Positions 7,448 through 17,051 of a DNA stretch of 64,000 bases are shown here, piece after piece. Source of the DNA: Candidatus Aminicenantes bacterium UBA6228. Its GTDB lineage: Bacteria; Acidobacteriota; Aminicenantia; Aminicenantales; Saccharicenantaceae. The stretch's first letter is position 1, and each line of letters begins with the position of its first letter. The stretch is taken from NCBI GenBank assembly GCA_002441005.1, contig DJWO01000006.1:1-64000 (forward strand), in the 5' to 3' direction. The position numbers and the translations under genes were made by a program. The notes under the pieces are model-generated. The model made no database searches. It was given only the letters and a program-made list of their open reading frames with translations, and was not told where the DNA came from.

Positions 7448-8095
7448 ATGAAGCTCAAGCCACGACGTGAACGCGAAAAGGAAACCCGATTGAATGAGAT
7501 TCTGGCGGCCGCGGAAACGATTTTTTCCACCCGGGGTTATGATCTGGCTACCATGGATGATATTGCCCGAGAATCCGATTTCACTAAAAAGACGGTTTAC
7601 AGCTATTTCGCATCCAAGCAGGAATTATTGTCTGCCGTGATGGCCCGGGCCATGACGGTTCTGAACAGATTGTTCCGCGAAGCGGCGTCTATGGAAAAAT
7701 CCGGATTTGAAAAAGTCCACGGTATCGGTTTAGCCTATGTTGAGTTTGCCGAACGCTATCCGGCATTGTTCCAGGTGTTGTCGATCAAAGCTCATGGGGA
7801 TGATAAACTGCCGGATGTCTATCGGGATGAATTGATTCGACTGGATCGGGAGATGGTGGAATTGATTGCCGGCTGTTTCAAAACCGGTCAACAGGACGGT
7901 TCGATTCGTTCCGATCTAGATATCGGAATGGCTACGCTCCATGTGGTGAGTGTATCGAATGGTATTCTTGATATGGTCGCTAATCGGTGTGAGCATTTTG
8001 TGTCGGTTTTTGGGGTCAATATTCCTGAGTTTATCCAATACTCGATGAATCTGATTGGAGATTCGATCCGATCCGTGAAAGGCAAGAAAAAATGA
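7448..8095 (+). CDS. TetR/AcrR-family transcriptional regulator
   Basis: A 215-residue protein with the standard N-terminal TetR helix-turn-helix: ILAAAETIFSTRGYDLATMDDIARESDFTKKTVYSYFASKQEL spans residues 18-60. The helical C-terminal ligand domain is divergent, as usual. AAAGGATAGT precedes the ATG. Its stop overlaps the start of the flavoprotein gene (ATGA at 8092-8095), so the two are translationally linked and the regulator probably controls this redox cassette through the palindrome in its promoter. The effector is unknown. Confidence 0.9.
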   Translation: MKLKPRREREKETRLNEILAAAETIFSTRGYDLATMDDIARESDFTKKTVYSYFASKQELLSAVMARAMTVLNRLFREAASMEKSGFEKVHGIGLAYVEFAERYPALFQVLSIKAHGDDKLPDVYRDELIRLDREMVELIAGCFKTGQQDGSIRSDLDIGMATLHVVSVSNGILDMVANRCEHFVSVFGVNIPEFIQYSMNLIGDSIRSVKGKKK

Positions 8096-9489
8096 AGATT
8101 CTCGTTTTACATGGAAGCCCCAAGGGGGATATCAGTGTTACCATGCAGTACATCAAATACCTTGAGGTTTGTTTTCCTGAGCATGAATGGAATACGGTTC
8201 TGGTGGGTTCGATGATCCGGTCGCTCGAAAAGGAGCATGACCGTTTCGATGCTGTGATGGAGGATGTAGTGAAGGCCGATATGATTGTCTGGTCGTTCCC
8301 GGTTTATCATTTGTTGGTCCCGTATCAGGTCAAGCGGTTTATTGAGCTGATCGGGGAACGCGGGGCTGCCGGGGCATTTAATGGAAAGTATGCCATGGCA
8401 TTGACGACATCCATTCATTTTATGGATCATACCGCCCGGAATTATATTCATGCTGTATGTGAAGATTTGGGCATGCAATTTGGCGGGACGTTTAGCGCAG
8501 AAATGAATGATCTGCTAAAAAAAAGGGGGCAGATGGCTTGGTGTGGATTCATGAAGCATCTGATCGATGATGTAATGAAGAAAAGAGTCTTGCCCAAAGC
8601 CTTTCTCCCGATTTCAAAGCCATCATGGAACTATATCCCTGTTAGTCCGGTATCCAAAACAGATCCATCCGGGCTGAAAGTCAGTCTGATTGCCGATCTT
8701 TCATCCGGGGGAAATGTTCGGGGCATGGCGGATCGTCTGAAAGCCTGTTTGGGGATCGAGCCGATCGACATTTCACGGATTGATATCCAAAACGGATGTT
8801 CCGGGTGTTGTCACTGCGGATTTGATAATTGTTGTATTTATGATGGTACCGACGGATTCAAGGAAGCTTTTGTTAAAAACGTGATGGAAGCCGATGTCGT
8901 CATTTTTTTGGGTACAATTCACGATCGCTATCTGTCATCAGCCTTTAAAAAGTTTTTCGATCGGAGTTTTGTGTTCAATCATGCCCCTCTTTATTGGGGC
9001 AAGCAAGTCGCCTGGCTGGTATCCGGCCCCCTGACTCAAATTCCCAATTTAAGGCAGATTATGGAAATCTATCCCGGCTTTTCTCGCGGCAATCTGGTTG
9101 GGATTGTGAGCGATGAGGGCGGCAGCAGCCAAGAACTGGACGCCCTCATCGATTCACTGGCGGCCCGGTGTATTAGTCTTGCTCGGGATAAGATCATCCT
9201 TCCGCAGGATTTTCTGGGATTCGGCGGGATGAAGGTTTTTCGCGACTCGATATGGGGAGAACTCCGGATGGTATTCCCGCAGGATTATCGACTCTATCGG
9301 CGACTGAAGCTCTTCGATTTCCCCCAGAAAAAGATTTTTAATCGGATTGTGGTGCCGTTAGCGTCGCTGATGCTTAAAATTCCATTTATCCGGAAAGCCT
9401 TTCTGAAAAACTCCAAGCGAGGAATGATCATGTCCCATGCGGCGGTGGTGAAAAAGGCTCGTTCCGTGCAGGAACAGACGGCTGTTTAA
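8092..9489 (+). CDS. Tandem flavodoxin-fold NAD(P)H-dependent oxidoreductase
   Basis: A 465-residue protein with two flavodoxin-like (NADPH-dependent FMN reductase type) domains. The first begins MKILVLHGSPKGDIS with an FMN phosphate loop and continues with VWSFPVYHLLVPYQVKRF. The second begins near residue 200 (LKVSLIADLSSGGNVRGMADRL) and carries a cysteine cluster GCSGCCHCGFDNCCIYDG near residues 240-258 that resembles the C-x-x-C of iron-sulfur flavoproteins. The C-terminal 80 residues are basic. It is followed by a polyferredoxin gene, so a small electron-transfer chain (ferredoxin to flavoprotein) is likely. Substrate unknown. Confidence 0.82.
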   Translation: MKILVLHGSPKGDISVTMQYIKYLEVCFPEHEWNTVLVGSMIRSLEKEHDRFDAVMEDVVKADMIVWSFPVYHLLVPYQVKRFIELIGERGAAGAFNGKYAMALTTSIHFMDHTARNYIHAVCEDLGMQFGGTFSAEMNDLLKKRGQMAWCGFMKHLIDDVMKKRVLPKAFLPISKPSWNYIPVSPVSKTDPSGLKVSLIADLSSGGNVRGMADRLKACLGIEPIDISRIDIQNGCSGCCHCGFDNCCIYDGTDGFKEAFVKNVMEADVVIFLGTIHDRYLSSAFKKFFDRSFVFNHAPLYWGKQVAWLVSGPLTQIPNLRQIMEIYPGFSRGNLVGIVSDEGGSSQELDALIDSLAARCISLARDKIILPQDFLGFGGMKVFRDSIWGELRMVFPQDYRLYRRLKLFDFPQKKIFNRIVVPLASLMLKIPFIRKAFLKNSKRGMIMSHAAVVKKARSVQEQTAV

Positions 9490-9561
9490 AAGAATAACCT
9501 TGGGCATTGGTGTGGGTTGATCCGATCCGCCCATGCATCATGATGAGTTTAGGAGTAATCA

Positions 9562-10300
9562 ATGAATAAACGACAAAGAATCCGTTTATCCCTTATATTT
9601 ATCATGTCATTGCTTTTTCCGGCTTTTTTTTACTATATGTCGCCTTATCTGGTTATTTTTGCAACACTTGATGGAATTGTTTCCGGCAGTATAATGCTGT
9701 TTTGCCTGCAGTTTTTATGTGCGCTTTTTTGGGACGATCCTTTTGCGGCTGGATATGTCCAGCCGGTGGTGTTCAGGAGATCGTCCTTGGTCTGTCCACC
9801 AAAAAAGTTAAGAGGTTGAACTTCTTGAAATGGCTGATATGGTTTCCCTGGATTCTTACACTGATTGTGATCGCTTTTCGAAATGGGGGATATACTCGTA
9901 TCGAACCCGGATATCGAACCCATTGGGGATTATCGGTGACCAGCGTCCATTCCATGATTGTGTATCTGTTTGTATTAGGGGTGATTGTTATTTTGGCGTT
10001 TCTGATTGGAAAGCGTTCCTTTTGCCACCATATTTGTTGGATGGCTCCCTTTATGATTATCGGCCGTAAGATCGGTAGGTGGATTTATACTCCAGCCATC
10101 CGGCTCATAGCAAGAAATGACAAGTGTATTCATTGTCATCAGTGCTATGAAAAATGCCCGATGAGTCTGGATGTGGAAGAAATGGTAAACTCATCGAATA
10201 TGGAGCATCCGGAGTGCATTTTGTGCTTAAGCTGTGTGGATCATTGCCGGGCCGGGGCCATCAATGTTCGGTTCAGTCGGGACAGTCATAATGAAAAAGA
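9562..10300 (+). pseudogene. Membrane polyferredoxin (NapH-like 4Fe-4S protein), frameshifted
   Basis: ATG at 9562 opens a frame with a transmembrane helix (LSLIFIMSLLFPAFFYYM) that leaves frame at the T6 run near 9726-9731. One extra T would restore ...LCALFLGRSFCGWICPAGGVQE. The remaining frame to 10300 has CGWICP, then membrane helices, CHHICWMAP, and two 4Fe-4S motifs: CIHCHQCYEKCP and CILCLSCVDHCR. The last native residues are near AGAINVRFSR. Reading then passes into the IS91-like copy at 10301. Either a real disabling mutation or a homopolymer error explains the shift; the 3' truncation removes only a few residues. Confidence 0.8.
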
Positions 10301-11345
10301 TAAGAAATTGCTTTTCTGCTATGGTAGCTGGGAACGCATCATAAATACGACTTTCCCCTTCAACCATCGCTAAGGAATATAAATCCAAGCAAAAGGATGT
10401 CAAGGACCATCTGGAAGTTGCTCCTGGTGGGCGAAAACGCCACACAAGCCGCAGAGGCGCTCAAAAAGCGCCGGAAATCACCCGGAGCTCTCCTCCCCAG
10501 AAAAGAGGAGATCATGAAAAATATTCAGCCGGAGCCTATGTGGCCATTAGAAGCTGTTGCGAGGCGACGTGAGGCGGCGGAGGTCTCTCGGCTACAAAAG
10601 TCAGCTTCAGGTGGTGGATGATGCGATCGACCACCGCCTAGTCGGTGATGAAGGCGATGATGCGCATCCGGCTGCCGCATGAAGGGCAGGTCAAAGGGTC
10701 GACTTCAGAAACCTTGCGGATCATCTCGGCCCAGAGCCGGCGGGGGACTCTCGGGCTCTCCTCCTCAATGAGGATGAAGGGATGCTGGTCGGGTTGTGCC
10801 TTTCGCACCTTGCCCCTGTGGGCGTTCCCGTAGAGGCCGTAATACCTTACAGTAACGTGACCCTTGTCCGGGATATGGGAGGTGACGCAGGCGATAAACT
10901 CCAGACAATCCATCCGCTCCACCTCTTCCGGCTTTTCCCCATACCGGTAGCAGACTTTCTCCTCCCGTTCATCAAGGGAGAGGCGTTCCAGGGATAAAAG
11001 AGGACGAATCATGTATTTGCCGACTCTCTCCGCCTCTTCCCTGGTTTTGGCCCTGACCTGGCTGTGGACCGAAAAACCTGTGTGCCGCCAGCCCATGATT
11101 TTCTCCACCAGGGCCTCTGAGATGAGATCCTCCCTTAAAAGAAGAGAGAAGACCTCGCGGGAGAAGAACTCGGTTAGGAGGCTGAAGCCAGGTGATGGAA
11201 CCTTCCTTCAGGGTCTTCGCCTCCCTCAGTCACTAGAAAATGGAGGTGGGGATGGGGATTTATCTTCTGTCCGAAGGTCTGGACGGAGGCCACAACACCA
11301 GGACGAAGCTCTGTGCCGGTGGCTGCCTGGAAGTATTTGGCTGAC
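10301..11345 (-). mobile_element. IS91-like element remnant, copy 2 (longest)
   Basis: This copy keeps the most transposase. Its minus strand encodes GTELRPGVVASVQTFGQ, then INPHPHLHFLVTEGG, the HxH-containing Y2-transposase signature. A frameshift near 11185 follows, then LLTEFFSREVFSLLLRED, HTGFSVHSQV, the CPSCGSRM zinc motif and, at 10638-10640, a TAG where copy 3 has CAG (Q to stop). The 3' flank with its triple hairpin (first two near 10427-10443 and 10456-10472) and the left boundary match copy 1 exactly. The N-terminal third is absent; the right side abuts the end of the VIT-family gene. Multiple lesions make it inactive. Confidence 0.83.
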
Positions 11346-11348
11346 TTT

Positions 11349-12158
11349 TTAGCCTGCGCCTAAACCTTTGAGCAGCAAACCTACAAGGTAGGCAACTGCA
11401 GCCGCGCCGCCACCAACCAAAAGCATTTCTAGGCCGCTGCGCACAGGGTTCAAGCCTGTAACCTTCACCTTGGCTGCCCCTAAACCAAACAGCGTCAGGG
11501 CTGCGAGGCCGGACGAGATATAAAAGCTGGTGTTGTAATCCATGGGCGTGAATATTCCCACAATGTAAACAATCAGCGGAAGCAAGCCTGCAATCACGAA
11601 AGCAGCAAAAGTCAGCACCGAACTGCGCACTGGGTCGATATCAGATTTAGATAAACCAAGCTCATCTTGCATCATCGTTGAAAGCCAGCGTTTCTTATCT
11701 TTGGTGAAAATCTCGGTTATTTGTTTAGCTTCATCATTAGAAAAGCCTTGATTCTGATAAATCGCTTCCAATTCTATCTTTTCACCTTGTGGGAAATTAT
11801 CCATCTCCCATTTTTCGCGAGCTTCTTCGCGTTCATAGTATTCGCGTTCGCTTTTTTGTGAAAGATACGCTCCTACGGCCATGGAAAACCCATCAGCCAG
11901 CAAGTTTGCCATACCCACAATCAGCAAGACACTTGGAAGTAGATTGGCACCAGTTACGCCGCTCACGGCAGCGAAGGTCGTCACAACGCCATCCAAACCG
12001 CCATAGACCACACTGCCAATGTATTGGTTGCTGCTGCTGCCATGCTCTTCCTGCGCTGCCTTAACGATAACATCTGGGCTATGGGCTTTTACCGATGCGC
12101 TCTTATCCTTGCTATGATAAGCTTGGCGAGCTTGGTCCAAACGTTTGTTCAAACTCAT
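11349..12158 (-). CDS. VIT1/CCC1-family iron/manganese transporter
   Basis: A 269-residue membrane protein. The first helix region reads YIGSVVYGGLDGVVTTFAAVSGV, the family signature, followed by LLIVGMANLLADGFSMAVGAYLS. A cytoplasmic charged region rich in Glu (REYYEREEAREKWEMDNFP) corresponds to the metal-binding domain between helices 2 and 3. Three more helices follow. The ATG at 12158 is preferred because AAAGGAG lies 7 bases before it. It lies downstream of the flavodiiron remnant on the same strand. Its stop is within 4 bases of the IS91-like copy 2 boundary, so the gene just escaped truncation. Its likely job is exporting cytosolic Fe(II)/Mn(II) or sequestering it. Confidence 0.88.
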   Translation of the reverse strand: MSLNKRLDQARQAYHSKDKSASVKAHSPDVIVKAAQEEHGSSSNQYIGSVVYGGLDGVVTTFAAVSGVTGANLLPSVLLIVGMANLLADGFSMAVGAYLSQKSEREYYEREEAREKWEMDNFPQGEKIELEAIYQNQGFSNDEAKQITEIFTKDKKRWLSTMMQDELGLSKSDIDPVRSSVLTFAAFVIAGLLPLIVYIVGIFTPMDYNTSFYISSGLAALTLFGLGAAKVKVTGLNPVRSGLEMLLVGGGAAAVAYLVGLLLKGLGAG

Positions 12159-12183
12159 CCTATACTCCTTTAAATTCAATATT

Positions 12184-12211
12184 AACCCTGTGTATTTTAA
12201 CACGCAGGGTT
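12184..12211 (-). terminator. Hairpin between flavodiiron remnant and VIT-family gene
   Basis: AACCCTG at 12184-12190 and CAGGGTT at 12205-12211 enclose a second short stem (TGT/ACA). It follows the flavodiiron stop by about 27 bases and precedes the VIT start by 26. No strong T-run follows on the minus strand, so it may be an attenuating or stabilising stem rather than a full terminator. Confidence 0.45.
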
Positions 12212-12237
12212 TCAAATTTTCAATTTTTTGAGAAGTT

Positions 12238-12868
12238 TTATTTGCTCGTGAGCGCTAACTGCTGACTTAGCTCGCGAATTTTCTGAGAGTCTTCTGCTTT
12301 AGCGCTACCCGTGAACTGATGGGTGCCGACGACTTCCCAATTAAGCTTGGTGGCGTAATCTTCGAAGACTTCACGCGCCCCGCCAGACCAGGCATAGCTG
12401 CCTAAGTAAGCTGCTTTTTTATTGCGCACGCCCTTGATTGAAGCAAAATTGAGCACCCGTACCATGGCTGGGAACATCGCGCGTTCATAGGTCGGGGAGG
12501 CCACCAGCACACCTCGCTTGGTCCAAAGCGAGGGCAGTATAAAGCTCGGGTCGATCAAGCCGACGTTGAAAACTTCAATAGGCACGCCTTCTTCGGCGAT
12601 GGCCTGCAAAGCATCGTCCAAGGTGCGTTCGGTGTTGCGATACATCGTGCCATACAGGGCTGTGACACCCAGCCCAGCGGGCTCGGTTGCTAAAGTGGCC
12701 CAATATTTGTAAAGCGAAATGATGCGGTCAGGATCTTTGCGCCAAACCAACCCATGCGCCGGCGCCACGATGCTGATTTCGTAGGCGCTCAGCTTCTCCA
12801 GCGCTGTAAGACGTGTTTGCTATAAGAAGCAATGATGTTGGCGTAGTAGCGCAAAGCTTCGTGCTCAT
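12238..12868 (-). pseudogene. Flavodiiron protein, truncated and frameshifted
   Basis: The minus strand enters from the IS91-like copy 3 with YEHEALRYYANIIASYSK, the end of the metallo-beta-lactamase-like domain. A frameshift near 12810 follows, then ALEKLSAYEISIVAPAHG (last di-iron histidine) and a complete C-terminal flavodoxin domain (VTALYGTMYRNTERTL, then ASPTYERAMFPAM). The first 200 or so residues holding most of the di-iron ligands are missing. It is not closely similar to the intact flavodiiron gene at 37074. The remaining flavodoxin half could fold, but no function in oxygen or NO reduction is possible. Confidence 0.85.
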
Positions 12869-13338
12869 AGCAAAAGGATGTCAAGGACCATCTGGAAGTT
12901 GCTCCTGGTGGGCGAAAACGCCACACAAGCCGCAGAGGCGCTCAAAAAGCGCCGGAAATCACCCGGACCTCTCCTCCCTGGAAAAGAGGAGATCATGAAA
13001 AATATTCAGCCGAAGCCTATGTGGCCATTAGAAGCTGTTGCGAGGCGACGTGAGGCGGCGGAGGTCTCTCCGCTACAAAAGTCAGCTTCAGGTGGTTGAT
13101 GATGCGATCGACCACCGCCTGGTCGGTGATGAAGGCGATGATGCGCATCCGGCTGCCACATGAAGGGCAGGTCAAAGGGTCGACTTCAGAAACCTTGCGG
13201 ATCATCTCGGCCCAGAGCCGGCGGGGGACTCTCTGGCTCTCCTCCTCAATGAGGATGAAGGGATGCTGGTCGGGTTGTGCTTTGTGCACCTTGCCCCTGT
13301 GGGCGTTCCCGTAGAGGCCGTAGTACCTTACAGTAACC
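12869..13338 (-). mobile_element. IS91-like element remnant, copy 3
   Basis: The shared segment starts at 12869 (AGCAAAAGGATG), 87 bases inside the left boundary used by copies 1 and 2. It contains the same hairpin cluster (12908-12924, 12937-12953 and the next one) and the transposase C-terminus from TVRYYGLYGN to HVASQQLLMAT (stop at 13017). Upstream the frame runs without a stop into the TonB-receptor remnant, giving a 287-codon chimeric open frame 13880-13017. Only about 110 transposase residues are left. Confidence 0.82.
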
Positions 13339-15190
13339 TGCCGCGATGCGCCTGCCGAGGTAGGTTGTCCGAATTTAGCTGATTTCATATTTCCGATGTA
13401 ACCGGCATAATTCACCTGGTTGAAGACATTGAAGGCATCGACCATGAGCATGATCCGATATCTCTGAAAAGAGAAAATTTTGGCTAGCCTGATATTGACC
13501 ACTCTCGAAGCGAACATGTTATTAAAAATAAATTTCTGGTTGGGCACACGACCAGCATTTCTTCCCTCGCCGGCAGGATAGTCATTTCCGATCAAGCTGT
13601 CGTAATTATCATCGCTTCCCGTGAAAATAAGATAGGGCCTTCCTGTGCTGAAGGTTCCCCAGGCACTGAGCTGGAATTTCAACGGCAGGTCGACGATAAA
13701 GTTGATGGAAATCTTATGCTGCTCGTCCAGTGTCGAGTTCGCCTTCTTGAGCTGGTCCGGCCGGGAATAATAGAGGTATCCATAATAGATGTTATTGTCG
13801 AATTCATCTTTTGCCCAGCTCAGAGTATAGGCCAGCTGGAGGCCCCAGGAGCCAGGCTTGTAATTCTTGTCGAGGGTCAAGTAGATTCCGTCGTATCAGG
13901 TGTTGCCCGCATCCGTCCAAACATTGATTCGACCGTAGCTTGTGGTCAAAACCCTTTTTCCTAATTTAGCATCCCTGTAGTTGGCATCATAGGTCGTGAT
14001 TTCGTTATAGCCGCAGACGCCAGTATAGCTGAGGCTTATAAACATATCTGAAGTGATCATCTGCCTGATTCCCAGGCTGAACTGGTAGGTCTTAGGCGGT
14101 CTTAAATCTGTTGGTATCAGGAAAATTTCTGGCGGGTCGGTCTTGCCCTGGGCGACCAGCTTTAATACTTCATCCCGGTTATAATATTTGTCGTCCCATT
14201 TGATTGTTCCAGATGTTCCCGTGGCTGAGAAGTACATATAATAAACTTTCCAAGTCAGTCTGAGTATCTCATCAGAGGCGACATTCCAAACGTGCCGATC
14301 ATAATAGACGCCAAAGCCGCCGAAGAGGAAGGTTTTGTCCCTCTTGGAGAGGTCATAGATGAACCCAAGGCGGGGAGCAAAGGCATAGAGATATGGTTTT
14401 CTGTTTTTCCCGTCAGAGAAATACTTGGCATCAAAGTAAGGAGAAAGATCCATCCTTATTTTTTCAGGGGTCACAAAGTCAGAGTTGATCATATTGGACT
14501 CATGATCCCATCTGAGCCCCAAATTCAGGGTGAGATAGCGAGAAACATTCCAGTCGTCCTGGATAAAGAAGCCAAGCTGGGTGTTGTGCTTTTCAACCTC
14601 AGGGGTTTCCGCTCCCACAATGGCCTGCCAGGGGATTGTATCTGTATCTGTTTCGTAATAATACTGGGGATTGCCATAGAGCATCTGGGTGGTCTTGTAT
14701 CTCAGCCGCTCGATGTAGAAACCGGCCTTAAAGTTGTGGTCCTTCCAGGAATAGAAAATATCGTCATAGAGGGCATATCTATCCTGAAACCAATTCTGAG
14801 GAGCATGGGAAAATCCGCCTAACTGGCTGCTGGGATAAATTTTTCCTGGAGTTCCCCAGAGAACGACGCATGCGATTTCCCAGTTATATCTCTGGAAATT
14901 GAGCCGCACCTCGTTCATCATTGTCGAAGAGATCGTGAACTGGTGTTTCAGTATCCCCGTATAGACACGATTGATAAAGTCTCTCCCTCTGGAAAAGAGG
15001 ACTCCCGGGCACAACGGTCGCAAAGCTTTGACGGGATTCTCCCTCATAGGAGAAAAAAAAGTGGAACTTGTCCTTGATGATCGGTCCGCCAAGGCTGACG
15101 CCCATCTGATTGCGTTGGTAATCGGGCTTTCCTTTTCCACCTCTTGCAGGGTCTTCAAAATAGCCTGTAGAGTTAAGACTTCCGGATAAC
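13339..15190 (-). pseudogene. TonB-dependent receptor, multiply disrupted
   Basis: This is an outer-membrane receptor of the carboxypeptidase-regulatory-like/TonB type. The first part, near 15190-15010, is in one frame (STGYFEDPARGGKGK, then MGVSLGGPIIKDKFHFFFSYEG, a plug motif). A frameshift near 15005 moves to the barrel frame: NTQLGFFIQDDWNVSRYLTLNLGLRWDHE and APRLGFIYDLSKRDKTFLFGGFGVYYDR. At 13896-13898 a TGA replaces the expected Trp (GNT-stop-YDGIYLTLDKNY) in the same frame. The last barrel strand is replaced by IS91-like copy 3 after FGQPTSAGASRQ. About 590 residues remain of a family usually near 1000. The 5' part including the N-terminal domain is lost at the junction with the HEAT gene. 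Confidence 0.88.
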
Positions 15191-16222
15191 CTTCAGGTCC
15201 AGGTAGCTGCGGTACTGGCTAATTATCCTGTTCCCGCGGCCCGGGAATACCTGGTGAACCTGGCCAGTAAATCGCCTGCGCCTGAGGTCAGAACAGAAGC
15301 TATAGTCAGCTTAGGAAAGATTGGCGATAGTTCAACAGTGGAGTTTCTTTCCGGGAAAACAGCCACTGCCCGCGGAAATGAAAAGGCGGCAGCCAGAGAA
15401 AGTCTGTTGGCTTTACGTGGGAAGGCGGTTGATAAAAAGATCCTGGAAATGCTTTCTTCCTCTCCCGACCAGTCGCTGCGGAACGAATTACTCCTGGCCA
15501 CCTGCGAAAGAAACATCAGGGAAAGCCAGGAATATTTCCTTAAAGAAGCAGCCAACCCTCCGGCTGATATGGCTCTGGTTTCCCGCGGCTGGAGAGCTTT
15601 TGGCGATATCAGCCTGGCTGAAGAGTTGCTGAACATAGCCTATAAGAATGAAGACGAGGCTTTCCGGTAGGAGATGGCTGGCATCATCGCCGCCTGGGCC
15701 AAGCAGAGTGCCCGGCCGGATGCCCGTTCAGGCTATTTCCGGAACCTGTTGGGCGCGGAAAAGCAGCCCGAAAAGCAGGCTTTTCTTATTTCCATAATCG
15801 GGAAAATCGGCGAAAGAAATTCCCTGCCGCTCCTGCGGAATTATTTGAAAAGCCAGAACCCAAAAATCAGAGAAGCTGTCGTCAGGTCGTTATCCGACTG
15901 GCCCGAGGTTGAAGCCCGCGATGACCTGAGGCTCATAGCCCGCAGTTCATCTGACCTGAAGGAAAAGGTCCTGGCCATCAGGGGTCTGGTCAGGCTGACC
16001 GCTTCTGAGAGGTACCGGCGGCCGGAAGCCGTGGTTGAATCCCTGAAGGAGGTTTATTCTCTCTGCCCACGAGCTGAAGAGAGAAAGCTGGTTCTGGCGG
16101 CTTTCCCGGATTTCCCTTGCGAGCCCGGACTTTCTTTCTGCCAATCACTGGCTAATGGCCCTGAAGTTGGCCCCGAAGCCCGCACCGCGGCCGAAAAAAT
16201 CTCCCAGCGCCTGAGAAAGTAA
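15191..16222 (+). pseudogene. HEAT-repeat protein, 5'-truncated with an in-frame stop
   Basis: One frame from about 15191 to 16222 encodes roughly seven HEAT-like helical repeats (AREYLVNLASKSPAPEVRTEAIVSLGKIGD; LLRNYLKSQNPKIREAVVRSLSDWPEVEARDDL; LKEKVLAIRGLVRLTA) and ends with GPEARTAAEKISQRLRK. A TAG at 15668-15670 interrupts it without any frame change. Similar repeats form scaffold domains in secreted or periplasmic proteins of this bacterial group. No start codon with a ribosome-binding site is visible near 15191, and its 5' part is missing at the junction with the TonB remnant on the opposite strand. The GC-rich codon style is like the right half of the window. Confidence 0.75.
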
Positions 16223-16544
16223 TAATATAACTCAAACTGGTTTGTTGATTTTTTATCCCCGCTGATTAGCAATGGCCTGTCATAATAGCCCTTTCACAAT
16301 AGCCCAATAAAGAAAAATTTTCTTTGCCAGGCAACCAAACCCCGGTAACGGCCAAAGGAAGTTCAAAATTAATAACTGGTATTTTCCCTGTCTATGAGGG
16401 CCTAATGTTGAGTATTAAGCAATTTTTTTGAAGGCAAGATTGTGGATGAGGCAATTATCTATGCTATCCATTACTGCACTTCTTTTATGTCCGGACATTT
16501 TAATTTATAATACTAAACAAGAAGGCAATGTAAAATTCAGGCCG
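16223..16544. other. Intergenic stretch between HEAT pseudogene and nucleotidyltransferase
   Basis: About 320 bases with no convincing gene. It contains a perfect inverted repeat AAAGAAAA-A-TTTTCTTT at 16309-16325 and a TATAAT at 16506-16511 that could be the -10 box of the next gene, with no clear -35. The reading frame of the next gene is open back to 16428, but the extra 39 residues do not resemble its family and no ribosome-binding site supports a start there. Confidence 0.5.
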
Positions 16545-17051
16545 ATGGAAAGAGCACTGCTGATCATTGAAGAAATGACCCGGCTGGGGATTATCAAATC
16601 TTATGCCATTGGCGGAGGGATTGCCGCCACTTATTACATTGAGCCCATCCTGACTTACGACCTGGACATCTTTTTCATCCCGATTAAAGAAGGTCTTGAT
16701 GTGCTGGCGCCAATCTATGAATTTGCCAGGCAGCGTGGCTACCAGTTTGAGGCTGAGGCCATTTTAATTGAGGACTTTCCTGTCCAGTTTATTCCCGCTT
16801 ATAATAACCTGGTACAAGAGGCGGTAGAGAATGCTGTCCAGGTTAGTTATGGCAATATTAAGGTCAGAATCTTAAAACCGGAATATCTTATTGCAATCGC
16901 CTTACAGACCGGGCGACCCAAAGATAGAGAAAGAACACTCCGGCTTTTGGAAAGTGAGGCAGTTGACCGGGCGCTGCTTGCCAGAATACTTGAAAAGTAT
17001 GGACTTATGAATAAGCTCAAAAAAGTTGAGGAAAGCTACGGTGATGAATAA
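16545..17051 (+). CDS. Nucleotidyltransferase-fold protein (AbiEii/DUF6036-like)
   Basis: A 168-residue protein with the minimal nucleotidyltransferase signature: IGGGIAATYYIEP near residue 24, then TYDLDIFFIP with the two aspartates that would bind metal. KVRILKPEYLIAIALQTGRPKDRERTLRLLE further on matches the helical part of proteins annotated as nucleotidyltransferase AbiEii/AbiGii toxins. The ATG at 16545 was chosen because the fold starts there (MERALLIIEEM). It overlaps by 8 bases a 52-residue basic protein gene, which suggests a two-gene module. It might be a TA or abortive-infection component, but enzymatic activity is not shown by sequence alone. Confidence 0.75.
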   Translation: MERALLIIEEMTRLGIIKSYAIGGGIAATYYIEPILTYDLDIFFIPIKEGLDVLAPIYEFARQRGYQFEAEAILIEDFPVQFIPAYNNLVQEAVENAVQVSYGNIKVRILKPEYLIAIALQTGRPKDRERTLRLLESEAVDRALLARILEKYGLMNKLKKVEESYGDE

